Assembly: GCF_009677585.1 (NCBI RefSeq)
Contig: NZ_WKYV01000021.1
Location: 62,001 to 126,000, forward strand
Reading direction: 5' to 3'
Source: Lactonifactor sp. BIOML-A5
GTDB lineage: Bacteria > Bacillota > Clostridia > Lachnospirales > Lachnospiraceae
Length of the DNA stretch: 64,000 nt
Positions 8,710 through 17,112 of this stretch are shown here, piece after piece; position 1 is the first letter of the stretch; each line of letters opens with the position of its first letter. The notes under the pieces were generated by a model. It saw only the letters and a program-made list of their open reading frames with translations. It had not been told where the DNA came from and did not search any database. The translations under genes were made by a program, and so were the position numbers.

Positions 8710-9694
8710 GTTCATAACCCTCCCTTATCTGGGGATCTGCAATTCCATAGATGATATTGGCCAGCATATTTCCCACAAACACAAATACTGCGCTGAATAG
8801 CGTAATTCCAAGAAGCAGGGGGATGTCAGATCCCATTCCCGCAGCCGAAGCTGCCGCTCCCAGACCCGGATAGGAGAATACAGTTTCTGCCAGCACAGAA
8901 CCGCCGAACAGCTCACTAAAGGAGCCAAACTGCATAGTTACTGCCGGAAGCAGGATGTTTCTCAGTCCGTGCCGTTTCCAGATACTAAAATGAGACTCTC
9001 CGCTGGCTTTTGCAAAAAGAACATAGTCACTCTCCAGAACGTCCACTAATTTCTCTCTGGTATGCAGAGCCACATTTGCAAAAGACAGGAAGCTCAGGGT
9101 AAGTGCCGGCAGGATCAGGTGGTGAATGCGCTGGAGCAAAGTCACCTGATCCGCCGGAACTCCTTTGGGCACGCTCATTCCCATGGGAAACCATCCCAAT
9201 TTAACAGAAAACACCATCAAAAAGACGATTCCTATCCAAAATGTGGGGATGGCGCACATAGTAAGGCAAACTTTTTTGAGAATCCTGTCCGGCCACTTTC
9301 CATTGTAAACTCCCATTATGCAGCCTATGGTAAATCCCAGTACACCGGAAAACACCCAGGCGGTCAGCATAAGCGCCAGGGAAGCCGCAAATTTTTCCCC
9401 GATGATATCAAGTACCGGTCTGCGGTAGATCAGGGAGGTTCCAAAATCTCCGTGCAGCAGAGATTTGGCCCAGATTGCGAAGCGTTCTACCGGGGGATCA
9501 TTGAGTCCCCAATATTCGGCAATTTTTTCTCTCTGCTCTTCACTTACATTCGGTACAGCGCCCACATACTGCTGTACCGGATCCACCGGAGACAAGCTTA
9601 CCAGGATAAAACTTATGATGCTGATTGCGATAAGCAAAGTCACAAAGCGAATTGCATACCGCCCGGTGCTTTTTACTATTCTTTTACTGTTCAT
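8699..9694 (-). CDS. ABC importer permease, DppB/NikB type
   Basis: A 331-residue inner-membrane permease. The N-terminal hydrophobic segment (about 12-33) ends in the DppB-type SPVDPVQQYVG; five further membrane segments and the EAA loop FAKASGESHFSIWKRHGLRN follow. The start follows AGGAGC. It is the second gene of the importer operon, 80 bp behind the binding-protein gene. Confidence 0.9.
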   Translation of the reverse strand: MNSKRIVKSTGRYAIRFVTLLIAISIISFILVSLSPVDPVQQYVGAVPNVSEEQREKIAEYWGLNDPPVERFAIWAKSLLHGDFGTSLIYRRPVLDIIGEKFAASLALMLTAWVFSGVLGFTIGCIMGVYNGKWPDRILKKVCLTMCAIPTFWIGIVFLMVFSVKLGWFPMGMSVPKGVPADQVTLLQRIHHLILPALTLSFLSFANVALHTREKLVDVLESDYVLFAKASGESHFSIWKRHGLRNILLPAVTMQFGSFSELFGGSVLAETVFSYPGLGAAASAAGMGSDIPLLLGITLFSAVFVFVGNMLANIIYGIADPQIREGYEHEE

Positions 9695-9714
9695 CTTCTG
9701 CTCCTTCTGACCGT

Positions 9715-9745
9715 CCCTGCCTCAGCAGGGCGCCCCAAAAAGGGG
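9715..9745 (-). terminator. small stem-loops between binding protein and permease genes
   Basis: Two adjacent hairpins, CCCTGC-CTCA-GCAGGG (9715-9730) and CCCC-A5-GGGG (9733-9745). Such intercistronic structures behind a binding-protein gene often keep its mRNA more abundant than the permease part. That role is inferred. Confidence 0.4.
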
Positions 9746-9774
9746 ACCGGTTATCCGCCCGTCCCCGATTCTGG

Positions 9775-11445
9775 TTATTCTTTCCATTCCCACTCAGCAA
9801 GGTTGGCTATCAGAGGCCACGCTGCACCGTGAGCATGGATTCTCTGTTCTCCTATATCAAGTCCTTCTTTTACGTAATAAAGGTGAGACATATTCACATA
9901 GAATGCCCAGGGTGCCTCTCCTCTCATAGAAGTTCCTGTAGTGCCGTCCCACTGGGCCTTCTTCCACCACTCCAGAGACTCTTCCATTGTTTTGGAGTTC
10001 ATGGCCTTGTCCAGATAGCCGTCCACAACTTCACTAGTGAAAAATTCAGGATTGTAAAAGTCTGTCTTTCCCGCATTGCTGCTGTGGAAAAGCATATAAG
10101 AAGTCATTGGACTGTCTGACCCCCATCCCATGATCATTGGCTCGGAGAACATCCTCTTAACTGTATCGTCGGCGCTGACCCCTTCCACATGGATTGCAAT
10201 TCCCAGCTTCTCCTTTGCCTGATTCGCCACGGACATAGCCACTGCCTGTCTCATGGAATCCCCGGCAAAGTACATCAGGTTAAATTCTGCCTTAAGATCG
10301 CCCTTTTCCCGGATCCCGTCTCCGTCGGTATCCTTCCAGCCGGCTGCCTCCAACTGCTGCACTGCATAATCAATATCTGTTTCAATGACATCTTCCTCGT
10401 TCCACCAGGGCAGGCCGTCACATTCTGAGTACGCAGGTTCTGCAAATCCATTTAGGGCCTCATCGATGATCTGTTCTCTGTCAATTCCGTAACTCATAGC
10501 CTTGCGGATTGCCAGGTCCGAAGTGACATTATTGCCAATTTTATATCCATCCTCTGTCGTCTTTCCCTCTTCGGGCAGCATAGGAAAGGTAATTCCCCGG
10601 TTATCCACTGACTCAACCGACACCACCTTCATCCCTTCGATTTCTGTGGCAGCCAGCGTTGCCGAGGTGAGCGCAAGATCTACCTCTCCAGCCTGAGCAG
10701 CTACAAATCTGGCATCCTCCTCCTGCACAAGGAAGACTGCCTTCTTTATCTTCGGCTGTTCCCCATAGTAATCTTCATTGGCTTCCAGAATAAACTGCTG
10801 CCCTTTGTCCCACTGGGTCAGTTTATAGGGTCCGGAGCCGATAGGTTCCATACCAAAGGAATCCGAATATGTATCCTCTGGCACGATACCCGCCCCTGCC
10901 ACTGTATAGATAAAAGTAACACAAGGTTTGTTCAATTTAAACTCAACGGTAGATTCATCTACTGCCCTGCAGCTCTCCAGCATGGTAAGATCCACATAAG
11001 TTGCCTTATCTTTTGTAGTATTAAAGGTAAATGCAACATCTGAGGCGTCCAGCTTTTCGCCGTTGGTAAACTTCACGTCGCCGCGGATTTTGAATGTCCA
11101 GGTCAGACCGTCCCCGCTCATACTGTATTCGGTAGCCAGGTCATTTTCCAGCTGGTTTTTTCCGTTTACTTTTACCAGAGTGCTGAACAGAGGAGAGCCT
11201 GCATATCCAAATCCGCTGCAGGGATCCCAGCTGTCTGTATCGTTGGAGAATCCTACCGTAATTTCTGTCTTTCCTCCCCCCTCAGTCCCTTCCTCACGGC
11301 CGTCTGTGTTTTCTTTTTCACTGCTCTGTGTTTCCTTCTGCTGGTCCTTTGCTGCTTTTGTACCAGAGTCTCCGGAACCGGAACATCCTGCCAGCAGAGC
11401 TGCTGTACATATGAGAGCTAAGATAGCTTTCCTTCTCTTTTTCAT
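9775..11445 (-). CDS. SBP_bac_5 lipoprotein, peptide- or nickel-type binding protein
   Basis: A 556-residue lipoprotein: basic N-terminus, hydrophobic core and lipobox LLAGC (Cys near residue 21), then a low-complexity charged linker to about residue 60. The family-5 solute-binding fold follows (EYSMSGDGLTWTFKIR, GSGPYKLTQWD, RKAMSYGIDR). The C-terminal part carries HAHGAAWPL and several Met/His/Tyr residues that resemble nickel-associated members, but oligopeptides are equally possible. It is the first gene of the importer operon. The start follows AAGGAG. Confidence 0.85.
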   Translation of the reverse strand: MKKRRKAILALICTAALLAGCSGSGDSGTKAAKDQQKETQSSEKENTDGREEGTEGGGKTEITVGFSNDTDSWDPCSGFGYAGSPLFSTLVKVNGKNQLENDLATEYSMSGDGLTWTFKIRGDVKFTNGEKLDASDVAFTFNTTKDKATYVDLTMLESCRAVDESTVEFKLNKPCVTFIYTVAGAGIVPEDTYSDSFGMEPIGSGPYKLTQWDKGQQFILEANEDYYGEQPKIKKAVFLVQEEDARFVAAQAGEVDLALTSATLAATEIEGMKVVSVESVDNRGITFPMLPEEGKTTEDGYKIGNNVTSDLAIRKAMSYGIDREQIIDEALNGFAEPAYSECDGLPWWNEEDVIETDIDYAVQQLEAAGWKDTDGDGIREKGDLKAEFNLMYFAGDSMRQAVAMSVANQAKEKLGIAIHVEGVSADDTVKRMFSEPMIMGWGSDSPMTSYMLFHSSNAGKTDFYNPEFFTSEVVDGYLDKAMNSKTMEESLEWWKKAQWDGTTGTSMRGEAPWAFYVNMSHLYYVKEGLDIGEQRIHAHGAAWPLIANLAEWEWKE

Positions 11446-11499
11446 ACCTTACTCCTTTACTTTGTCCTTACCCCAAAGGGCAAGCTCTTAATTTTCTAC

Positions 11500-11528
11500 A
11501 GGATAACTAAGAATCCGCAGCTGCACAA
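11500..11528 (-). promoter_or_regulatory. probable promoter of the peptide/nickel importer operon
   Basis: On the minus strand TTGTGC (11528-11523), a 17-bp spacer and TATCCT (11505-11500) lie about 55 nt before the binding-protein start. The match to consensus is moderate. The rest of 11529-11657 shows no clear feature. Confidence 0.45.
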
Positions 11529-11657
11529 GCCACCCCCAGGGATATTTCATTTATCTTTTTTTCTCCAGAAAAGAGGCAGAAAAATGGCTTTTTCAAAAGA
11601 CTCCCATCCCTAACCGGGGGTTCCCCTTCTCCAGAGAAATTAATAAAATCCTGGATT

Positions 11658-11699
11658 TTGTCACTTTATTGTCACCTGAAACGGCTATCATGGTATCAT
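11658..11699 (+). promoter_or_regulatory. OmpR-type direct repeat and promoter of the ABC exporter
   Basis: TTGTCAC occurs at 11658-11664 and again at 11669-11675, exactly 11 bp apart, the spacing at which OmpR/PhoB-family response regulators bind in tandem. A TATCAT -10 box follows at 11694-11699. The response regulator at 16336-17001, encoded next to the exporter, is the natural candidate to bind here. Confidence 0.6.
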
Positions 11700-11784
11700 C
11701 AAATAAACCGAGAGGGAACCAGCAGCATGTACCCTCAGGACTTGCATGCGGCACAGCCGTATGGCAGCAGAAAGGAGACTATTT

Positions 11785-12468
11785 ATGGAAATACTGCGCT
11801 GCAGCCACCTGACCAAAACCTATGGCAGTGGCTCTAATAAAGTAACTGCACTGAATGATATCAGCCTGTCCCTGGAGAAGGGCAGTTTTACTGCAATTGT
11901 CGGCACTTCCGGCTCTGGAAAATCTACGCTTTTACATATGCTGGGGGGCGTTGACCGGCCAACCAGCGGAAACATTTATATTGAGGACACAGATATTTCA
12001 ACGCTCTCCATGGAGCAGCTGGCAGTCTTTCGCAGAAGAAAAGTTGGTCTGGTATATCAATTTTACAACTTAATCCCCACACTGAATGTTCAGAAGAATA
12101 TACTTCTTCCGATTCTTCTGGACGGGCAAAAGCCTGATATGAACCGTTTTCATCAGATTACGGAGGCCCTCGGACTTTCAGACCGTCTCTCCCATCTGCC
12201 CCGGGAGCTATCCGGAGGACAACAGCAGAGGACGGCAATCGCCAGAAGCCTTATCTACCAGCCAGCCATCCTTCTGGCTGATGAACCTACCGGTAATCTG
12301 GACCGAAAGAATTCAGAGGAGACCATAGAGCTTCTGAAGTTATCCAACCGTCAGTACGGACAGACGGTTCTGCTGATTACCCACGATGAAAAAACTGCGC
12401 TGGAAGCGGATCGTATCATTACGCTTGAGGACGGCAGGCTTCTCCATGATGAGGCGGTGACTTTATGA
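11785..12468 (+). CDS. BceA-like ABC exporter ATPase
   Basis: A 227-residue ATPase of the MacB/LolD/BceA class with Walker A GTSGSGKST, signature LSGGQQQR and Walker B ILLADEPTGNLD. The ATG at 11785 (MEILRCSHLTKTYG) is chosen over an upstream in-frame ATG because AAAGGAG lies just before it. It overlaps the permease gene by 4 bp. Together with that permease and the convergent two-component genes it matches modules that sense and resist cell-wall-targeting peptides. The actual ligand is unknown. Confidence 0.9.
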   Translation: MEILRCSHLTKTYGSGSNKVTALNDISLSLEKGSFTAIVGTSGSGKSTLLHMLGGVDRPTSGNIYIEDTDISTLSMEQLAVFRRRKVGLVYQFYNLIPTLNVQKNILLPILLDGQKPDMNRFHQITEALGLSDRLSHLPRELSGGQQQRTAIARSLIYQPAILLADEPTGNLDRKNSEETIELLKLSNRQYGQTVLLITHDEKTALEADRIITLEDGRLLHDEAVTL

Positions 12469-15143
12469 AAATAGTAAGAGAATATGTTTGGGATACCCTC
12501 CGGCAAAATAAACGCACCAGCATTGCCATTATGGCTGCCCTTTACCTTATGACAGCCATGATGTCCTGCTTCTGCGAATTTGTATACACCATGTGGACGG
12601 ATTCCCTGGCTCTGACAAAGCTGGAGAACGGAGACTGGCACGGGGAGCTTTTTGACACAACTTACGGCAGAGACCTGGAACAGATAGACAATTACGCCTC
12701 TGTATCCGCCGTGCTTGTAAAGGGTCCCTGGGAAGTGGCACAGCTTGGGGACAGAGGCCGCCGCAACTACATTATCTCCCGGGGCGCCAATAAAGAATAC
12801 TGGGAATCCATGCCTGAAAAGAACATACTGCTGGAGGGAAGGATTCCCCGAAAAGACAATGAGCTGGCTCTCTCAAAACAATATTTTGACGACCATCCGG
12901 AAGCAAACCTCGGAGATACGCTTACTCTTCCTGTAGGACAGCGAATGTATGAAGGCAAGGTATGTCAGGAGACAGCCGGCTATCATGAGAATGAAAGCTT
13001 CCGCCAAAGCGGCACAAAATCCTATACTCTTGTGGGCAAGCTGGATGCAACAACCTCCTCCTCTGTTCCCGCCTATACCGGACTTACCTATCTGGACACG
13101 AAAAGCCTCCTTCCGGACGATCAAATTACCGTTTATCTGCGGTTTGATCCCATGCGCAGTACATACCGGGAGCTCCCTTTGCTGGCAGAATCCATTGGAT
13201 ATGAGAAAGATGAATATGAATCCTATTCACTGAAATATAATGCAAAGCTCCTGGCCCATTATGCCATCCTTCCTCCGGAGCTGAAAGAAAGTTCAGCCCT
13301 ACTGGAGGCCTTTGCGGTTCCACTTATGTTTCTCGTAATAGCCGCTTTAATTGTAGGGGTTTTTGTCCTGATGATTCACAATGCCTTCGCGCTCTCTGTC
13401 AGTGAAAAAATAACCCAGCTGGGCACTCTTTCAGGCATAGGAGCCACTCCCGGACAAATTATGTCCGCTGTGACCTCAGAAGGTTTTATACTCATGCTGC
13501 TTCCTCTGCCACTGGGACTGGTCACAGGCTGGGTGCTAAATACAGGAGTATTCGCCCTGATCAATGCTACTAACGATGTAGGAAGATCCTCGCCTGATAT
13601 TGCGGCATCCTTTGGGATTCCCTCCATCCTTCCCGCTGTACTCCTGTCCTGGATCACGGTCTGGCTTTCTGCGCGGATACCTGCTAGAAAAGTTGCTAAA
13701 ATGATGCCTGTGGAGGCTCTTCGTCAGGGAGACCAAATCAAAGGAAAGAGACTGAGAAAAAGCCATATCACCAGCCGTTTTGGAATTATCGGAGAACTGG
13801 CCGCCAATGCCCTGGCCGCCAGAAAGAGGTCTTACCGGACTGCAACTATCTCTCTGTGCCTGTCCTTTTTGCTTCTGACCGGATTTCTGTATATTCTTAC
13901 GGCCCAGAAGGCTGCTCAGGCTGTCTATCAGGGAAAATCAGACAGAAGTCAGCATATCACCTTTACCATAAGTGATGGACGCCCTCCGGAGCAGGAAGCC
14001 CTGGATGCTGTTAAGAATATTCCCGGCATCGCCAGGGCAGATATCTACAACACTCTGGCCTGTGCCACCTGGGTGACAGAACAGGAAGCCTCCGACGATA
14101 TGGAGACCTATCTGGGGGGATTTGACAAAATCGTATCAGAGAAAAAATATTCTACCATTGAGCGTGATGGAAAATACAGGATTTTTTCTACCCTGATCGG
14201 ACTGGAGGAAGACAGCTTCAGAGATTACTGCAACCGGCTTCAGATCGATCCTGCGCCTTACTTTGCTGATGCTTCCAGAGCATTGATTTACAATCAGACC
14301 GAGGACCCCAATGTGAGTACCAGAAAAACCAGTGTGTACAGAGATCTTCTGAAACTCTCCGAAGGCCAGAGCATCCCATTTACAGAACAGGCTTATGACG
14401 AGGACACCGGCAGCTATGAATTTGCTTTGACCGCAGGAGCGCTGGTAGATGAACTGCCCTCTCCCGCAATGCGGTTTTCCAGATTCACACTGATTGCCGT
14501 CATGCCTATGGAGCATGTTCTGAAAATTGGTGCATCCTGCGGTGAAAAAAGGCAGTTTTCCTCCAGCAGCGTTACCGGCATCCTTCTTACAAGCGAAGAC
14601 GGCAGTGTCTCCTATCCCCGGATCCAAAAAGCCTCTGAAAGGACAGAGGCTGTGCTGGCAAAATATTACGGAAGCGGAGATTATGTCGTATCTGATTTGG
14701 CTATGAGAAAGAAGATGAGCGAAGACTCCAGTCTGGCCATGAGTATCATTGTATCCTGCCTCACATGCCTCCTTGCCCTGATAGGTCTCTCCAATGTGTG
14801 GGCCAGCATCTCTGGGAATCTCCGCCTTCGAAGCCGGGAGTTCGCCATGCTGAAATCTGCAGGCCTCTCCCCCGGGCAGCTCTGGAGGCTGCTGTATCTG
14901 GAAGGTATCTCTCTGGGTCTGAAGCCGGTTCTGTTAAGCCTGCCCTTTCAGGCTGCTATCCTGGGGACATTCCTCTCAATCAATGAGATTTCCCTGTCCC
15001 AGTACCTGCCTTATGCCCCTGTCTTTGCCCTGCTGGGATATACCCTTCTGATACTGGCTGCTGTCATGGGGGCCTACATTGCAGGAGGACGAAGAATTCA
15101 AAGAGAGACTATCATTACAGCTGTTAAAAACGATACCCTTTAG
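12465..15143 (+). CDS. FtsX-family ABC permease (BceB-like)
   Basis: An 892-residue permease with two FtsX/MacB_PCD repeats. One membrane segment near the N-terminus (about 18-40) precedes a large extracellular domain; a cluster of three membrane segments lies at about 285-405, one at about 460-480, then a second large extracellular domain and a final three-segment cluster at about 760-885. Ten predicted spans and a large domain between spans 7 and 8 are BceB-like traits. It is translationally coupled to the ATPase gene. Its 3' end overlaps the convergent kinase gene by 4 bp. Confidence 0.85.
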   Translation: MKIVREYVWDTLRQNKRTSIAIMAALYLMTAMMSCFCEFVYTMWTDSLALTKLENGDWHGELFDTTYGRDLEQIDNYASVSAVLVKGPWEVAQLGDRGRRNYIISRGANKEYWESMPEKNILLEGRIPRKDNELALSKQYFDDHPEANLGDTLTLPVGQRMYEGKVCQETAGYHENESFRQSGTKSYTLVGKLDATTSSSVPAYTGLTYLDTKSLLPDDQITVYLRFDPMRSTYRELPLLAESIGYEKDEYESYSLKYNAKLLAHYAILPPELKESSALLEAFAVPLMFLVIAALIVGVFVLMIHNAFALSVSEKITQLGTLSGIGATPGQIMSAVTSEGFILMLLPLPLGLVTGWVLNTGVFALINATNDVGRSSPDIAASFGIPSILPAVLLSWITVWLSARIPARKVAKMMPVEALRQGDQIKGKRLRKSHITSRFGIIGELAANALAARKRSYRTATISLCLSFLLLTGFLYILTAQKAAQAVYQGKSDRSQHITFTISDGRPPEQEALDAVKNIPGIARADIYNTLACATWVTEQEASDDMETYLGGFDKIVSEKKYSTIERDGKYRIFSTLIGLEEDSFRDYCNRLQIDPAPYFADASRALIYNQTEDPNVSTRKTSVYRDLLKLSEGQSIPFTEQAYDEDTGSYEFALTAGALVDELPSPAMRFSRFTLIAVMPMEHVLKIGASCGEKRQFSSSSVTGILLTSEDGSVSYPRIQKASERTEAVLAKYYGSGDYVVSDLAMRKKMSEDSSLAMSIIVSCLTCLLALIGLSNVWASISGNLRLRSREFAMLKSAGLSPGQLWRLLYLEGISLGLKPVLLSLPFQAAILGTFLSINEISLSQYLPYAPVFALLGYTLLILAAVMGAYIAGGRRIQRETIITAVKNDTL

Positions 15144-16339
15144 CAGTCTGCTTTCGTACTGCTATGAGGTTCAGGATAAAAGCGCAGGCGAAAGCGGGCA
15201 TGTCCGGCGGGGGAATTCTCCGCCTGGATATGTCCGTTTTGGCTTTCTACAATCGCCTTTGCCAGGGCCAGACCAATTCCCGCACTGTCCTTAACTGCTC
15301 CTTCCCCTCTGTAAAAGCGCTCAAAGAGATGAGGGAGATCTTTTCTCGAAAATCCCCGTCCTCCATCCTCCACCTGAATCTCAGTATACAGTGGATTCTT
15401 ATGGTAATTGACGCAGATCCTCCCCCTCCTGGGCGTGTGCTCTATACAGTTTTTCAGAATATTAAGCAGGGCCTCCCCTGTCCACTGTTCATCTGTCGAA
15501 AAAAAGACATCGTCCTCGCCTTTCGGTGTGATCTCCAGGGTTATGTTCTCCCTTTCCAGAATTTCCCGAAGGGGTTCAGCCGCGTTTTTGATAAGCTCCA
15601 GGGCCTCCACACGGCTTTGCTGAAACTGAATCACATGGGAATCCAGCCTGGCCAGCGTGAGCAAACCATTCACCAGACGGGTCAGACGGCCCACCTGGCG
15701 CTTCAGATGTGCCATATATCCGGCCGCCTCCTCTGTCTGATACTCTTCCAGAAGTTCCGTCATCAGCGACATAGACGTAAGAGGCGTCTTCAGCTGATGG
15801 GCAATATCCGCAATCCGCTCTGATAAGACCTCATGTTCCTTCACTGCCTTCTCCTTTGTACAGGCCAGTTCCATCACCGTCTTATAGCTCTCATCCTCCA
15901 GGCGGGAGAACTCATCCTCCGTCCTGGAAAGGGCGCCCGCCTCCCCCCGGTTCACTGCCTGCAGATATTCTGTCAGTTCCCTGATCCTTTTTCTCCGCAT
16001 ACGCCGTCTCTTCACTCTGTGGGCATAAAGGCATCCCCCTGCCGCCGCGAAGATCAGAGCGTGTATGCCCCAGGCAAACAGCAGATTATGTTCCAGATTT
16101 CCATAGGGACGGTATCCGTATTTTTTCAGATATTCTTCACCTCTTTGGACATCCTCGTCTGATTTACCCTTGAGACCCTCTGCCACAGAATTGCTCTCCA
16201 GTACGGCTCCTGTCAGACCGGCAGCTTCCCGGTATTCATGAGCTGTTAAAAAAACAGCGGAAATACTTCCCGCCGCCAATCCTACTATCAGCCAAACGAT
16301 AATTGCCTTTGCAAAAGCTTTACCCCCAGTCTCCGTCAT
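15140..16339 (-). CDS. sensor histidine kinase of the exporter module
   Basis: A 399-residue kinase. Two membrane segments (about 11-31 and 86-106) enclose an extracellular loop of about 55 residues, longer than in intramembrane-sensing BceS proteins. A basic linker and short HAMP-like region lead to the HisKA domain with the phospho-accepting H181 (DIAHQLKTPLTS). The HATPase_c part has the N box (LLNILKNCIEHT) and G boxes (DGGRGF, SAGIGLALAK). It overlaps the response regulator gene by 4 bp. It is likely to report exporter or peptide status to the regulator. Confidence 0.9.
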   Translation of the reverse strand: MTETGGKAFAKAIIVWLIVGLAAGSISAVFLTAHEYREAAGLTGAVLESNSVAEGLKGKSDEDVQRGEEYLKKYGYRPYGNLEHNLLFAWGIHALIFAAAGGCLYAHRVKRRRMRRKRIRELTEYLQAVNRGEAGALSRTEDEFSRLEDESYKTVMELACTKEKAVKEHEVLSERIADIAHQLKTPLTSMSLMTELLEEYQTEEAAGYMAHLKRQVGRLTRLVNGLLTLARLDSHVIQFQQSRVEALELIKNAAEPLREILERENITLEITPKGEDDVFFSTDEQWTGEALLNILKNCIEHTPRRGRICVNYHKNPLYTEIQVEDGGRGFSRKDLPHLFERFYRGEGAVKDSAGIGLALAKAIVESQNGHIQAENSPAGHARFRLRFYPEPHSSTKADC

Positions 16340-17001
16340 CTGTTTTCCTCCAAACGGTAGCCAATTCCCCTGACCGTTACAATATACTCCGTATTTCCCA
16401 GTTTCTCTCTCAGACGTTTTATGGTAACCGTGAGGGTGTTATCATTTACAAAGTTCCCCTCTGCGTCCCAAAGTTTTTCCAAGATCAGTCTTCTTGGCAG
16501 TGTCCTTCCCTTATTTTCCATCAATACCAAAAGAAGCCGGTACTCCAGTGCGGTTAAACCAATCTCTTCCCCTTCCAGAACCGCCTGCATCCGCTCTCTG
16601 TCAAGTGAAAGTGCACCGCAAGTAAGAACGACTTCACGATGTGCCGATACCCGCCTGAGAACAGCTCCGATACGGGATTCCAATACCGAAATATTGAATG
16701 GCTTCGTGATATAATCATCCGCTCCCATATCCAGACCTTTTGTAATATCCCTCACTTCATCCCGAACAGTCAGAAATATAACCGGAATATCCATACGCTG
16801 CTTCACCCATCGGCAGAGCTCATATCCGCTTCCATCCGGCAGATTCAGATCCAGCAGAATCAGCTGATACCCCCCTGAAAGCAGGCTTTTTGCCTGTTCC
16901 ATCGAGGAACAGGCAGTCACCTGATAACCTTTTTTCTTTAATGCCGACGAAATACCAAAGGAAATGGCATCATCATCTTCAATGAGCAATAATTTTGTCA
17001 T
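16336..17001 (-). CDS. OmpR/PhoB-family response regulator
   Basis: A 221-residue regulator. The receiver domain has acidic residues 8-11, the phosphorylation site D51 (LLDLNLPDG) and Lys in TKPF. The winged-helix DNA-binding domain (about 128-221) contains LTALEYRLLLVLMENKGR and TVRGIGYRLE. It precedes and overlaps the kinase gene. The 11-bp-spaced TTGTCAC repeat at 11658-11675 before the exporter operon is its likely target. The start follows AAAGGG. Confidence 0.92.
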   Translation of the reverse strand: MTKLLLIEDDDAISFGISSALKKKGYQVTACSSMEQAKSLLSGGYQLILLDLNLPDGSGYELCRWVKQRMDIPVIFLTVRDEVRDITKGLDMGADDYITKPFNISVLESRIGAVLRRVSAHREVVLTCGALSLDRERMQAVLEGEEIGLTALEYRLLLVLMENKGRTLPRRLILEKLWDAEGNFVNDNTLTVTIKRLREKLGNTEYIVTVRGIGYRLEENR

Positions 17002-17112
17002 TTTATATCCCTTTCATCTCCTGTTTTCTCAGTTCGCAGCCAGCGTCTTACCTTTTATTTTAACACTTTTCCTGCTAGAATTCTATCCGCATTCTGAATC
17101 TGGAAGCTGCTG

